From the NCBI GenBank assembly GCA_032158295.1, contig CM063251.1, positions 17,671,425 through 17,735,424 of the forward strand: 64,000 nt of DNA, written 5' to 3'. Of this stretch, positions 35,756-47,567 are shown piece after piece. The position numbers and the translations under genes were made by a program. The stretch comes from Pycnopodia helianthoides (taxonomy: Eukaryota; Echinodermata; Asteroidea; Forcipulatida; Asteriidae). Under the pieces are notes generated by a model. It worked only from the letters and a program-made list of their open reading frames with translations, was not told the origin of the DNA and searched no databases. Position 1 is the stretch's first letter. Each line of letters begins with the position of its first letter.

Positions 35756-38636
35756 GTAAGAAAAATTGTGTTATGGAATTGATTGAAAGTTATTGCTTTG
35801 ATTTCACTCTGCCGTAAGGTGGCAGGGCGTTGAGCGAGAGTCCGCTGGTGGTGAGCTGCCGGTCCGGTTGTAGGTGGATCTTCAGCCGGGTGATTGTGCC
35901 CGCTCGACTCGGTACTGTGACCCTGTGCATCTGGACTCAAGTGGTCTTCAGTGCGGCAAAAATACCGTATCTGACCATGGAGGTAGAATTAGATCCAGTA
36001 ACTGGGGCGATGTACTCCTCTTTTTGAAATTTTGACTTCGAGTTCGACAGTCAGTAGTTTTTAGTTCATTAGCGCCCCAGGCAAATGTTTGTGTTTAGCT
36101 GACCATGGTATGGTGTTGGTGATTTAACCATGGAGGTAGAACTGTTTAACTTTGCTTCAGCAATTTGCTATGCTTGTTTTCCATACACCCACTTCCCAGT
36201 CCCACAATGAATGTCAGACAACTCGTCCGTCGGACAACTCAACGGTTCAGACAACTCGACTGTTCGGACAACTCAACGGTTCAGACAACTCGACTTTGAG
36301 ACAACTCGACGGATGGCCAAGACAAGTCGACGGTTGAGCGGCTGACCCGTTTCTGACATGTTTACTTTGTTAGTTATAAGCCGGGAAAAAAAATGTGTAC
36401 CCTTCCAATTTGTACAGAATCCGAAACAGGTTAAAAAAAACATTAAAACATTAAAACATTAAAACATTACACAGCCCTATTATAGAAGAATTACTTTTAT
36501 GTTATACTTTATTACCACCAACAACAACAACTCATAATGAAAATGGTAATGGTAAAAAATAAACAAGTATCAATTATCCATTCGCCCAGATATTAAACCC
36601 ACCCACCATCATACCCCACCCCCGGGGGACGCCCGTGCACCCCCCCTCCCCCCACCAGTGCTGAGCCCCCGTCACGGCCATCCGTTAACTACCTACCATA
36701 CCCCGCTCTTCACCCAACCCGCCCCGTGCTGCTGAGACCCCGTCATGGCCATCCGTCGACTACCTACCATACCCCGCTCTTCACCCAACCCGCCCCGTGC
36801 TGAGCCCCGTCACGGCCATCCGTCGACTACCCACCATACCCCGCTCCTCACCCAACCCGCCCCGTGCTGAGCCCCGTCACGGCCATCCGTCGACTTGTCT
36901 TGACCCCAAGTCGAGTTGTCTGACGGTTGAATAAATCATCCGTCAAGTTGTCTGAACCGTCGAGTTGTCCGAGCGGAGGAGTTGTCCGAACGGACGAGTT
37001 GTCTGGTCTCCCCCACAATTGCCCATAGGACCAAAACGACACGAACAAATAGCTGGAAAATCACTACTCCTACTCCTAGAACTATGAGTTCTAGGACTAG
37101 GATCGGAGTAGAAAATCACCTGCTGGGCTTTTCAAATTTACAAATAGCAGGCACTTAATTGCCTAAACGGGCAAAATTGTGAGCAGTCTGTTGTAGTTTT
37201 CTCCATCAGTGCTTCGATGTGAAGGTTGATCAAAACGTTGTGTTTTCTAATCTTAGGATACATGCACAGGATTTTTACTGGGAGGAATTGGTGAACTGAA
37301 CAACAAGAGGCAGCCTAACTTTATGGTTGTTGAAAAAGGTAAGCATATTTTCTAGTTAATTGGTTTTTACTTTTATTTTTAGATGATACAATACAAGTTA
37401 TTCTGTCATGTCTGTAACACTTACAGTGTTATGTTTAGTGTAATTTATGTTATTACACCCACAAAATATATAAATAAAATAAAATAAATATATTATGAGT
37501 TTCCCTTGCAATCAAATAACTTGACTAAATATTAATAAGCAACAATGAAAACGTCTTGGCTTGGTTAAAGAAAACTACTTTTTCTCAGAAGTCTTCAACT
37601 ATTATTATTATAACTATTTTTTATACTAATTTTTTTTGCCAATTAGTCCTTGAATCATTGAGAAAGGTTGTTTTTGGTAAGCCTTTGTACATTCAAAAGT
37701 GTTATCGATGTTGTTGTTGTTGTATACCTTTTCGTGCACTGCTGTTTGTTGATTTATAATGGACTGCCTTTTACTCGTTTGCATTTTTCAAACAGACACA
37801 AGCGTCCATGAAATCGAAGAGAGTTTCAAGAGTTTTATTTCCCGGTCAGACATCGCCATTATTCTCATCAATCAGAACTATGCAGAGCTTATAAGACACC
37901 TTCTAGATGCTCACACTGAACCTGTACCCGCTGTCTTAGAAATTCCATCAAAAGACAGCCCCTATGATCCTAGCAAAGACTCCATACTAAGGAGAGCGAA
38001 GGTCAGTAGACGTTCAGTTGCATTACCAGACCGCCCCCCCCCCCCCCCCCCCCCGTCTCTCATGCTCAAAACCCTTGTTACCCCCCCCCCCTCCAATGGG
38101 GGACTATTGGGACGCTAGGTGGCAGCAGACTTACCAAGTAAATCCATTGTTCTCAGCAATGTGCGCATGCTTAGAGCTACGTAAACAATGGAATTTTACC
38201 TGGTGTTTCTGCTGATCTAGCATTCAAAAGTCTCCCAGTGTGATAGAAGAAATGCACAAATGAGTGGTTCGATACATTAAATGGCCCCCTCCCAATTTTT
38301 TTTTTTAAATAAATAAATAAAATGTATGGTAACACCACTGTAGATGTTGAATCTTAGAATTTTAGCCTGATGGCAGAGAAATTATTTTGTTTTTTTCAAA
38401 TGAACCAGAAGGGAAGTAAATGTTGCAAACTATTCACCTACCAAAGTTACTCGTTACCGCTTCACGTTTTGACCCCAGCAGAGTCTTTCCAAAATGATGA
38501 GATTATGAGGTTTGATAATGAAGTAACTAAAGAAGAAAGGTCAGGTACCTCGAGAACAGGACACCTCCGTGAAGTTGATCATTTTTGTTTTTTTTTCTCT
38601 TTGCAGGGAATGTTCAGTGCGGAGGACTTCAGATGA
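35708..38636 (+). CDS. ATP6V1F: V-type proton ATPase subunit F
   Basis: Four exons (35708-35755, 37257-37338, 37796-38001, 38607-38636) join in frame into 121 residues, close to the 119 of the human protein. Signature stretches are [50 protein letters not shown] and GMFSAEDFR. Subunit F lies in the central rotor stalk of the V1 sector with subunit D and couples ATP hydrolysis to proton pumping in lysosomes, endosomes and secretory vesicles. The start codon gives [10 protein letters not shown], matching the family N-terminus. A possible polyadenylation signal ATTAAA is at 39172-39177. No anomaly is seen in the coding sequence. Confidence 0.97.
36209..37011. mobile_element. Foldback element with iterated ends in ATP6V1F intron 1
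   Basis: Both ends are short tandem arrays of GGTTCAGACAACTCGA-type units in opposite orientation: 36215-36330 left and 36890-37005 right. Between them is a C-rich tandem array with a period near 70 bp (CACGGCCATCCGTCGACTAC). Direct repeats CCCACAAT at 36201-36208 and 37012-37019 look like an 8-bp target duplication. Confidence 0.75.
36665..36893 (+). repeat. About 70-bp tandem array inside the foldback element
   Basis: Three to four units with CGTCACGGCCATCCGT, TACCATACCCCGCTC and ACCCAACCCGCCCCGTGCTG. Confidence 0.85.
37257..37338 (+). CDS. ATP6V1F: ATP6V1F exon 2
   Basis: Acceptor TAATCTTAG and donor GTAAGC. It encodes [19 protein letters not shown] and ends VVEK plus one base. Confidence 0.95.
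37796..38001 (+). CDS. ATP6V1F: ATP6V1F exon 3
   Basis: Acceptor TTTCAAACAG and donor GTCAGT. It encodes [13 protein letters not shown] through [19 protein letters not shown] and [13 protein letters not shown] segments to ILRRAK. A poly(C) tract follows in the intron at about 38034-38054. Confidence 0.95.
38115..38220. mobile_element. 106-bp palindromic hairpin in ATP6V1F intron 3
   Basis: CTAGGTGGCAGCAGA and an ATCCATTGTT arm pair with AACAATGGAAT and GCTGATCTAG across a GCGCATGC centre. Confidence 0.7.
38607..38636 (+). CDS. ATP6V1F: ATP6V1F exon 4
   Basis: A very short terminal coding exon after acceptor CTCTTTGCAG. It encodes GMFSAEDFR and TGA, matching the conserved family C-terminus. 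Confidence 0.95.
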   Translation, partial: GMFSAEDFR

Positions 38637-39171
38637 AGATCTTGTGACATTAGATAACTTCTTGGTCTTGAGACCGGCTCGATTAAAACAAATGGAATAT
38701 GATTATAACAAGTAGCACTCAATATCTGTCTGTTCCAATTATAACTGGACCTCCCCCCAACCAACTTGCCCTATAAATTGTAACCACTCTTGGCAAGTTA
38801 AAGACAAATGGCAACTTGGAAAGAACTTCCTCCACAACAGTGCAATGCAGAAGCTGTATCTAAACAATAGAAAGAAAAGATGGACATCTTCAATATTTTT
38901 GGTTTATTTATTCTTCCTAAAGTACTTACTCGAGTCAAAATCAATTTCATCACGTATTTACAAATGTATTTTCTGCATTAAATTGTTCATTTGATGAACA
39001 AATGATTTTAAACATTCCAGATAAAAAGGAACAGCAAACTACGTGATAACATCATTACAAAATTTCAAAGGAATTGAAACTTCTTCAAAGTTAAATGTAG
39101 TATTTTAAATGTGGTATATATATTTTATGTTGATGCGATTGTAAGGTACTGAAAAAAAATATGTATTAAGT

Positions 39172-39177
39172 ATTAAA
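39172..39177 (+). terminator. Possible polyadenylation signal ATTAAA of ATP6V1F
   Basis: Common variant hexamer about 540 bp past the stop codon, before repeat-rich DNA begins. Confidence 0.4.
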
Positions 39178-39510
39178 GATAAAAATTAATGAATACAGAG
39201 TAAGGTTTTGTGATTGTATTTTTGTTCAAGCAAGGTGGTCTTCTTGAACAGATGAGTTTATTGGACGGTACAAAAACACCCCCTGCCTGCACCCAGGCCC
39301 CCAACTAACTCCATCCAATTAATTTAGTTCAATTCAGTGGACGTTTGTTATTGGGCAAATTAAAATTACAAATGGATGTGTTTATTGATAACAATATAAA
39401 GTGGGCTGTAAAGGTGCTAGGTCAGATCTTTGGCTGATTTGACCCTAAATTTAGGTTTAAAATTATACAATAGCTGTTTCTAAAGATCCAAGAAAGTTGT
39501 GAGCTTAAAT

Positions 39511-39902
39511 TTAAAGGAACATTACAGAATTGGTTTTTGCTAACAAAACAGTTGCTGGCAGTGTAAGCATTTTATGTAATCCACCATATACATAAACTGA
39601 CAAACCTGTAGAAGTTTGAGATCGATCTGCCATCTGGGTCACGAGAAAATAGTGAAAAACCGATTACACATTTGCATGAAATCATATAGATTCAACAAAT
39701 GAATAAAACGCTCACTGAGCGATAAACTCCAATCGGAAAATTAGTTTATTCTTTCTCATCAAATGTGGCATTTCAGACAGAAATATTTCAAGGGATGTTT
39801 TCCACTATCATCATCATTAGACCATGTAAGTTTTATGTAAATCTGTGATCAAAAGTATATTTTACAAGTTTTTTTCTTACCAATTCTGTAATGTTCCTTT
39901 AA
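39511..39902 (+). mobile_element. TTAA-flanked MITE family B, copy 2
   Basis: AGGAACATTACAGAATTGGT and inverse ends within TTAA. Nearly identical to 56279-56670. Confidence 0.9.
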
Positions 39903-40439
39903 TAAAAACTCAATGTAAATTATTGTCGAGATCTCGGCGTTAAATCAACCATGTTCAAACAACTGCGTTTTCCAGGTATTTTGTGTTAAAATTTTGTGTG
40001 TGCTTTTCGTTTTGAAGCAGCATCATCTGTCTAAATTCAGTCAGAGAAAACATTCTACAATTTCTTTCTGTAAAAATCGGGCCAGGCAACTTCAATAGTT
40101 TATAGGTACATTGATTCATTTCGCTACATAGTCATCCTTTATAAGATTACCAGAAATACTCTAAATAACAAGGCCAGCATTATCTCCAATTGAAAATTAG
40201 CAAGAAAATACTTTGGGCAAAAATAGTTGGTTATCAACATTTCTCGTCGAGATGCTTTGACTACTGGAAGGCATTCCTTGACATGTGGACCGCTTCTCTC
40301 ATCAATTTTATTTGCCAAAAGAGGGCGCCCTACGATGTTTACTTCTTTCTGGCTGTGCGTGGTATGTACTTGATTCTGTATCATGTCATAATCATAATGT
40401 AATAAACAGTCAGTTGCAAAAAGCCCAGCAGATATTGAC

Positions 40440-40509
40440 ATCTAAGAAGCGAAACATTATAACTATACTACCAGTAAGAACTAGGATCCAGGAGGAACGA
40501 TACAAGCGG
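40440..40509 (+). other. ASB1: Probable 5' non-coding exon of the ASB1-like gene (start approximate)
   Basis: A strong donor (CGG before GTAAGT at 40510) and an acceptor TATTTTTGCAG ending at 41349 would remove 840 bp and place a leader 41350-41519 in front of the ATG. No coding potential is seen in the leader. The left edge is a guess. Confidence 0.4.
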
Positions 40510-40702
40510 GTAAGTCATACATTATTTTAAACAAATAAGGGAAGGGTAGTACTTTGCAGTACTGTAGACTAGAAGTACCTAGTAGTCAGTAGTTGTGAAA
40601 GAAAAAATAATTGGACAAAAATGAATTGTGAAAATGACCGGCACGACTAAATCATTTAAAGTATTTATGACGACGGTTCAGTTTCCTTGAGTCATATTAT
40701 GG

Positions 40703-40823
40703 GCTCGGTTTCCAACAAAGCGCTAAGACTGATCTTAAGTTGTGCACCCATCTTGATGTCACAACACAAATCGCTGTGGTGATGATATTGACAACCCATT
40801 TTAAGATAAATCTCAGATGAGCC
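40703..40823. mobile_element. Palindromic MITE family I, copy 2
   Basis: GGGCTCGGTTTCCAACAAAG start, AAGACTGATCTTAAG arm, and GATGAGCCC end. Confidence 0.6.
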
Positions 40824-41519
40824 CAGGGGTTGGGGAAGGGGGTGGGGGGGGGGTGAGTGAAATATAATTAACTGTAAAATAAAAGTTGAAAAAGCCTATC
40901 CTGATTCAGTCTGTGAGTGGTATGATATTAGTTACCTAAACATTTGTAATTGTATTGAGAGAAGCAAGAACCCCGATTCGGTACTGGGGTGCTGTAGGGC
41001 TCCACTTCTCTTTTTGAAAAGAAAGTCAAACTCAGTCAAAGTTTTTAAAAAGGGGTGTACAGCATCAAAGTTTCTTGGTCTAGACACCCCAACCCCTGAC
41101 AAAAACCAGGCCTGTGCCCCTCACCCACTAAAATGATCCTGGCTACACTGCTGCGTCCCACTTCACTTTATTTTGGTAAAATTTACATGTGATCTAAAAA
41201 ATGTATAGTTTCTGTGCTATTACAGGTAATTAAAAACAAATTACATACCTACTATAGGCCCCTGCCTAGATACAAAATTCTTCAAAATTTATAAAATGTA
41301 ATCAATTAAGTTTATTCCATGTTCAGTTTCTTGTGTCATATTTTTGCAGGTTGACATGACTGCCTCACTAAATTGAATAACGTGGCAGAACAGTAGAGTG
41401 AAGTCATGCACAACATCAAGTAGCTTACCTAGTACCTACACCAGACTGCAGTATCATGATCCATACATTTACAAAAGATTTTTTTTTAAATCAAGATGCC
41501 CCGGTAGCCTAAAACAAAG

Positions 41520-42261
41520 ATGGTACGACATCAACCTCCACGTAGAGACACTGTCTCCAACTCACCCATGCATCAAGCAGCATTTAATGGCGACTACGAA
41601 AATCTCCAACAACTTCTTGCCATCCCTGAGAACCAAAAGAAAATCGACTTATTGAACCATCTTGGCTGCTCATCACTCCGACTGGCTGCAACATCAGGCA
41701 ACGAGGCCTGCGTCAAACTTCTCATCACCCATGGAGCAGATGTGAATATCACCGACATCAAAGGACAATCTCCATTGTTTGTGGCCGTCAAAAACAACCA
41801 CCCGAGATGTGTTGAGGTTCTGCTGAACTTCAGCGCAGACCCGGATGGCAGTCCAAAGTGTCTCAGCACCCCAGTTTACATCGCCGCTATGCAAGGACTC
41901 GACGAGTGCTTACAGCTACTATTACAAGCCGGAGCCGACGTTAACTGCTCCTTGACAAAGGGACAGTGGGGGAACAACACTCCTCTTCAAGTAAGCTTCA
42001 CCTACCGTCACCAGAAATGCTTTCTTATGCTCCTCTTGGGAGGAGCGGATCCGAACTGCCGACTCACCGACAAGGACTTGGAGTCTCAACCCTCTCTGCT
42101 AGATGCTGCCATTCATTGGGGAGACATTTATTTTGTGAGGTTGTTGTTTGAGTCTGGAGGAAAGATGACAAACAGCAGCAGCAGATGGAAGTCTAATATT
42201 TGTCCTAGTCTGAGGTCGGAGAAGGAGCTTGCACTTGATGCTTACATCGCTCTCGTGAAAA
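41520..42261 (+). CDS. ASB1: ASB1-like coding exon 1: ankyrin repeats
   Basis: It starts MVRHQPPRRD and holds all ankyrin repeats. It ends ALVK plus one base before donor GTTAGT. No in-frame upstream ATG extends the recognisable homology. Confidence 0.88.
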
Positions 42262-43274
42262 GTTAGTTACATCTTGACTTTGTCAGAAAATTGTTGATGT
42301 CACAAGGGCTCGATTTCACAAAGCACTAAGATTCATCTTAAGACGAGTTGTCAGTATTGCCACATGTATTGTGACATCAAACTTTGCGTAGCGATTAAAA
42401 TTGATTCACAGTTAAGATTAATCTAGCTCGTTGTGAAATCGAGGCCTGCTCTCAGGTATGGACCCTTTAGAGACCATAGTGGCCGCTAATGGTTTGTTCC
42501 GAAATGCCCATAGAGACCGCAAACGAACGCAAGAATTGGCCTGCTTCCACTCAACCAAAAAGGTCAAAGGAAAGGTCATGTCATGCATTGAAATTGTCCA
42601 TAGTTTCTCATGATAACATACTGTCCGCTTTTCTAAAACAAAAGTAAATTTCTGTTTGGTGTTATTTTTACAGAAACAAATTGAGTCAAAAAGTCAAGAA
42701 TGTTAGCCATGTCTTGGCGTATGGTGGTGACTGTACAAAAAAATGAATGGTCTGAAAGATTGATAAACTTGAACACAGGCCAGAAATTACATGTAGGCCA
42801 TAGCAGCTGTAGCCCTGATAATGGCCTTGGTACCCCCCTTCAAAATATTCCCACAGGGTAATGGTTTTGATTGGAAGTGCCCATTGCAATATAAAAATGA
42901 CCTTGCCTTCTCAAAGATGAAACTCAAGGCCTGTCTAAGAGCTGGAACATTTTGGGTTGGTTGGTAAAGAACATAAGAACAATTTAGTGAAACTGATTCA
43001 CAAGTATTGAATCTATTTTTACTCTCGCACCAACACTTAACAAGATTCTTATCTTTTCTTATTCCTCCCTTCAATCTAGTGATACATTATGTGTTTACTC
43101 ATGTTATTTAACCAAAGTTTACTGACCTCTTCTCTCTTTATAGGTACACCTCGCAGCCTCGAGACCCAGTGTCGTTTAGCAATCCGTTGCAGCCTCGGTG
43201 TGAAGAGACTCTCCTCAATCGATGAACTCCCCTTGCCCGTCTCTCTGAGAAAGTATCTCCAACACTGCGCATGA
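41520..43274 (+). CDS. ASB1: Ankyrin repeat and SOCS box protein, ASB1-like
   Basis: Two coding exons (41520-42261, 43144-43274) join through donor GTTAGT and acceptor TTTATAG into 290 residues. About six ankyrin repeats run from residue 19 to about 225 (for example SSLRLAATSGNEACVKLL, then HGADVN, SADPD, AGADVN, GGADPN). A C-terminal SOCS box at about 250-290 has the CRLAIRCSLG helix and a LPLP motif near the end. ASB proteins are substrate receptors of Elongin B/C-Cullin 5 ubiquitin ligases; the SOCS box binds Elongin and Cul5 and the ankyrins bind the substrate. Order and spacing fit ASB1 best; the N-terminus is shorter than in human ASB1 (335 residues). A polyadenylation signal AATAAA lies at 43429-43434. 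Other ASB members cannot be fully excluded. Confidence 0.88.
42306..42447. mobile_element. Palindromic MITE family I, copy 3, in ASB1-like intron
   Basis: GGGCTCGATTTCACAAAGCA start and TTGTGAAATCGAGGCC end: clear inverse ends. Confidence 0.75.
42776..42933 (+). mobile_element. MITE family H, copy 4, in ASB1-like intron
   Basis: CAGGCCAGAAATTACATG start and ACTCAAGGCCTG end, with the shared TTGGAAGTGCCC interior. Confidence 0.72.
43144..43274 (+). CDS. ASB1: ASB1-like terminal exon: SOCS box
   Basis: Acceptor CTCTCTTTATAG. It encodes TPRSLETQCRLAIRCSLG and ends LRKYLQHCA then TGA. Confidence 0.88.
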
Positions 43275-43428
43275 TGAAACGTCTCAACCTTGATAGCCTG
43301 TTGACCCCTTCTTGATGTAGAGTGCTGGAATTTAAGGGTGTGCTCACTGTTGACACTTGTGATGATAATAACAATGCTTGGTTTTTATGAAGTGCACATA
43401 TCTTAGTAGCAAGATCAAGGCACTTTTA

Positions 43429-43434
43429 AATAAA
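43429..43434 (+). terminator. Polyadenylation signal AATAAA of the ASB1-like gene
   Basis: Canonical hexamer 155 bp past the stop codon, in a plain AT-rich context. Confidence 0.55.
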
Positions 43435-43604
43435 TTATTATTCCTGTTTTTCAGGCATACTTAGACTATTCCTCAAACTTTCTTAACACCCTGGGGAGCA
43501 TACAACCCCAAACTGCTGAAATTAGCGCCTTGGGGATAATCCAACATGATACTATCTCAGCCCTCTCAGGTTCCCATTTAGACACCTGGGTTAATAGAAG
43601 CAAT

Positions 43605-43707
43605 TTTGGTAAAGTGTCATGACCGAGAATCGAACCTGCACTCCGATGATTCAACCATCAGAACTAAAGTCCGATGCAGTAGACCGCTCGGCCACGACAC
43701 ACCACAA
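43605..43707 (-). mobile_element. tRNA-Leu-like SINE head, copy 3
   Basis: On the minus strand GTGTCGTGGCCGAGCGGTC (A box) and GGTTCGATTCTC (B box), with 8-bp GTGTCGTG/CATGACAC ends able to pair. The T arm has mismatches, so a working tRNA is unlikely. Confidence 0.55.
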
Positions 43708-45720
43708 ATTTTTGTTTGCAAACTGTCGTCTTACTTGACTGTTCAAGATAGCTCTTCATATCCTCAAATGTCTACATCTCACATCTCAGCTCTATCTCCA
43801 TCACTGTGCCCTTGAGCAAGGCACTTAACCATAATTGCTTTGTAAAAAGTTGGGAAGGTGGTGCATTCTGCTCTACCAGCCAGGCTCCCAGTGGATGATA
43901 CCCATGCCTACATCCTTACGAACTGTGAAGGGGGTAACCCTGTTTCAGCCCCAGGAGTAGGTGGCAACGTGCCTCTGGTGTCGGTTGATTTGGGTCAACA
44001 GCCCAAATCAGTTAAGTGTAGCCCACACCTTGAGTGGCCGTTCAACCTTGTGAGTTAGGTGATATCTCATAATAAAAATTTTTTTTTTAAACTATCCACC
44101 TTTGTACCTGGTTGGTCTGGGCTACGTGCCTGTTCTGATGCCACATGGCTGTCAGTATCTAGATCCAAAAACTCTCTTGCTGATCAAACCTTCTCAATAT
44201 TCGTTCCTTAATTGTTTAATACTCCCCTGAGAGAAAACTATAGTAAGTAAACTTGCAAGTACAACCGTGTATGAAAATTCCCCTGCACCTCAGAACACTT
44301 GACACGTTTTCGTTATTTAAAAAAAATTACTCTTTAAAACTTACTTGTTTCGAGTAGTTCAGTAAAAATCATCGTCTTCTATTGTTGCTGAGCGCCATGA
44401 TCTAGATGGAATGGCGCTATACAAATCCTAGTTTAATTATTATGGTATTCTAAGCTATCATCCCCCATTGATTAGAAATCGATAAAATTATGTTAAATTA
44501 TTTGAATCTCCAAAGATCGCCTGCACAGAAATTTCTGTGGTGTCCGTTTGAATGCTGTCCTCAATCGGCCAGAGTTGCAGTTGGTACCCGCTGTCACCTC
44601 GCTAAACGTGAATGGTTTGGGCGCTCTCGATAAAAATAATGTAACACCTTTTATCTGTTTTTTCAATAAGTAGGCACTGTATTCAATTGAAACTTGCACA
44701 GGTTACTGTTATTGTATCTTTCTTGATAACTTTGCCTATAAATCAGCATTATGGTGACGACAACCAAACGATGACACTTTCTTTAAGTTACATGTTGTGT
44801 TGTAATCACGTTTATAAATAGGGTCGACTTGGCAACACACGGTCTGAAAACTGGGTCGATGTAATCAACCCAGGACACAGCCTAGGGTTATCTTGTAGAC
44901 TTCTGCAATTTTCTTCGAAGTAACCGAGTTAATTTATGCTGAAATAAATCTAGAAATCTAGAAATACCTTTATATCTTCAGGCTTTACCTTTTTGGGGGT
45001 ATTTCATGATGGGGAGTTTTTATAATGAAGTTGACTACTTTTCTTGCGAAGGAATTTAAGACTGAATCATATTACAGTGGTATTTTAATGCATTTTCCCC
45101 TGAACATTTCAGTGCAATGAAAGTAGTAGCCCTAAAAAAGCCCAAGATAGCAAATTGGGAATGTGATTGCTTTTGTAGATCTCTTATGCAGCTTGTTTGT
45201 GAAGTTTGTGACACTGAATTGATCATCAAGCTCACGACAAAATGGTGCCCTTAAAGGGACACATTGCCTTCAAACCTCTCAAAATTTTGCTGTTTGGAAA
45301 TACTCCTTATCCGTTTTAAGAGTTGTTCATGCACAAAAACACCTACAGTGAGTTGTAATTAGTGAGTAGTGATTAATTGTGAACTATTTACTTGAAATAC
45401 CAACTTCTTGTTTTAAAACTGTCCCGAAAAATAGATCTATTCTTTAAAATTAAGCACTTTCTGAATTGGCAGCTACGGCTCTGGCTATGGCTGGATTGCC
45501 GCATCATCAATGCATTGAAGTATACTTAAACGTCCTTAGTAAATTACTAAGCAACTGTTGTAGCTACCGGTAATAGCCGATTTGAAAATGCCCTTACTAA
45601 TGGTCAGTTTGAAAGCTGTCAAAAAGTTTTTGCCAAGAAAGAAGCTCCTAGCAAAGGGGTCTGTTCTTATGATTGTATGATCATGTTTCATGTTATGCTC
45701 ATTTCATCTATTAAAATCAG

Positions 45721-46102
45721 TTAAAGACACTGGACACCTTTGGTAATTGTCAAAGACCAGTCTTCTCACTTGGTGTATCTCAACATATGCACAAAATAAC
45801 AAACCTGTGAAAATTTGAACTCAATTGGTCGTCGAAGTTGCGAGATAATAATGGAAGAAAAAACACCCTTGTCACACGAAGATGTGTGCTTTCAGATGCT
45901 TGATTTCGAGACCTCAGGCGTGAGGTCTCAAAATCAATTCAAATATTTTGCTGAGAAATTACTTCTTTCTCTACGTTACTTCAGAGGGAGCCGTTTCTCA
46001 CATTGTTTTATACTATCAACAGCTCTCCATTGCTCATTACCAAGTAAGTTTTTATGCCAACAATTATTTTGAGTAATTACCAATAGTGTCCAGTGCCTTT
46101 AA
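45721..46102 (+). mobile_element. TTAA-flanked MITE family C, copy 2
   Basis: TTAA, AGACACTGGACACCTTTGGT start; ACCAATAGTGTCCAGTGCCT, TTAA end. Confidence 0.88.
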
Positions 46103-46400
46103 GACATACTTTATTTATTTATAGATTGAAGTTATTGCGATTAAAGAAAAATTATTGTATTTTGAAAAGTAACCCAGACTTGAACTCTATTGAAAGGAAT
46201 TTTTTTTTAAATTTTGTCACAGCTAAACCTTGTTACTTAATAGAAGTACATGTAAAGCATGCCACATCAGTTCTTAAAGTTTAGTTCTTAGCTGAAAGGA
46301 GTTAAGATCAGCAAAACTGATTATATATCCACTACATTTATGTAAATGGCAGTTGTATAAATATTGAGGTTATGTAAGGTTATTTTTTTTGGGGGGGGTG

Positions 46401-46430
46401 GTTAAGGTTAGGGTTAGGGTTAGGGTTTGG
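46401..46430 (+). repeat. Short interstitial telomere-like repeat
   Basis: GGTTAGGGTTAGGGTTAGGG core, flanked by imperfect units. Confidence 0.85.
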
Positions 46431-46509
46431 TTGGGGGTAAAACCCTTTACTTTGAAAGGATTGGAAAGAATGTTTCCCAAAACTGAACTTATACATACTT
46501 GGAACATTT

Positions 46510-46712
46510 TTAAAACGAGGCACTGTTGATATGATCATAGCAAGCCTGTAGCTTTACTCCTAAAACCCAGTTACCTAAGCACACATTACATGGATGCTGT
46601 CATTATTATATTGTGATGCAACGGCCAGCTTGCACGTGCAGTAACTGGGTAAGAGCTCAATTCCATGCACAGCCACAGGCCTGCTATGATCATGACGACA
46701 GTCCCCCTTTAA
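46510..46712. mobile_element. TTAA-flanked foldback MITE family F, copy 2
   Basis: A diverged relative of 15487-15697. It shares GTAACTGGGTAAGAGCTC-type and CCACAGGCCTGCTATGATCA segments and a TTAA at each end. Confidence 0.68.
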
Positions 46713-47402
46713 CAGAAAAAAAGCAGAAGAAATAAACAAAATTAGGGTTTTCATTCGTATTTGCACAGGCAATTTTATTTGTACTTGCATTCTTCAGTAA
46801 TGCACCTCACATGTCTCTCAGTGAATATACACAAGTAATGACAGTATATACATCAATCCGTTATCTAGCAATTCTAATTTGATTATCTAAAAAAAAAAAG
46901 AATAATAAGTCCTTATCTCTATCTAGTTCTACAGTCAACTGGTAGAATCTGTTTCTTCGTGCCACACAGAGTATAAATCTATGCTACATCAAATGCATAA
47001 AATTAAGGTATTTGCAGCAACGTGATGGGAATTTTTGTTTTACCTATGAACAAAAATCACACAAAAAAAGCTCTTGCGCTACATTCATTTCTAAAATGTT
47101 TTAAGAAAAGCTTCTCTTGTTTATGAAAGTTATCAGAAACAAACCTATTTTCCTGAACGAACATTGATTTTAATCCTTTTTTAAAAATTTATTTGCCTGC
47201 TTAAAATACTAAAAAGAAACTAATATCTAAATCATCTCCCAAAACAAAGTTGTTTTATGAATAAAAAAATCAATAAATTAACTCCACAAAATCACTACAT
47301 TAACATGATAAATGTTTGCCTCAAATTTGGGCAACGGAATTGCTCATTTTTCTTCATCAAAAGAATATTAAATTTTTCATGCCAATAAAACTCTTGCATA
47401 TG

Positions 47403-47567
47403 ACATCACAAGCTCAAACGACACCCTCCGTGAGGTCCAAGGAAGACCTCCTATTGGCTGAGAGTTGCAACAGCGCGTACACATCACAAGACCAAACAGC
47501 GCCCTCCCTGAGGTCCAATGAAGACCTCTCATTGGCTGATTGTTGCTACAGCAAGCGTACACATGTG
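47403..47567 (+). repeat. About 78-bp tandem duplication with inverted CCAAT boxes
   Basis: Two units with CCTCCSTGAGGTCCAA, GAAGACCTC, ATTGGCTGA and GCGTACACA. Confidence 0.75.

Larger units (their letters stand above)
38637..41519. other. Interval between ATP6V1F and the ASB1-like coding start
   Basis: It holds the ATP6V1F 3' UTR, MITE B copy 2 (39511-39902), MITE I copy 2 (40703-40823), a G-run near 40845 and the likely ASB leader exons. No other gene is seen. Confidence 0.6.
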
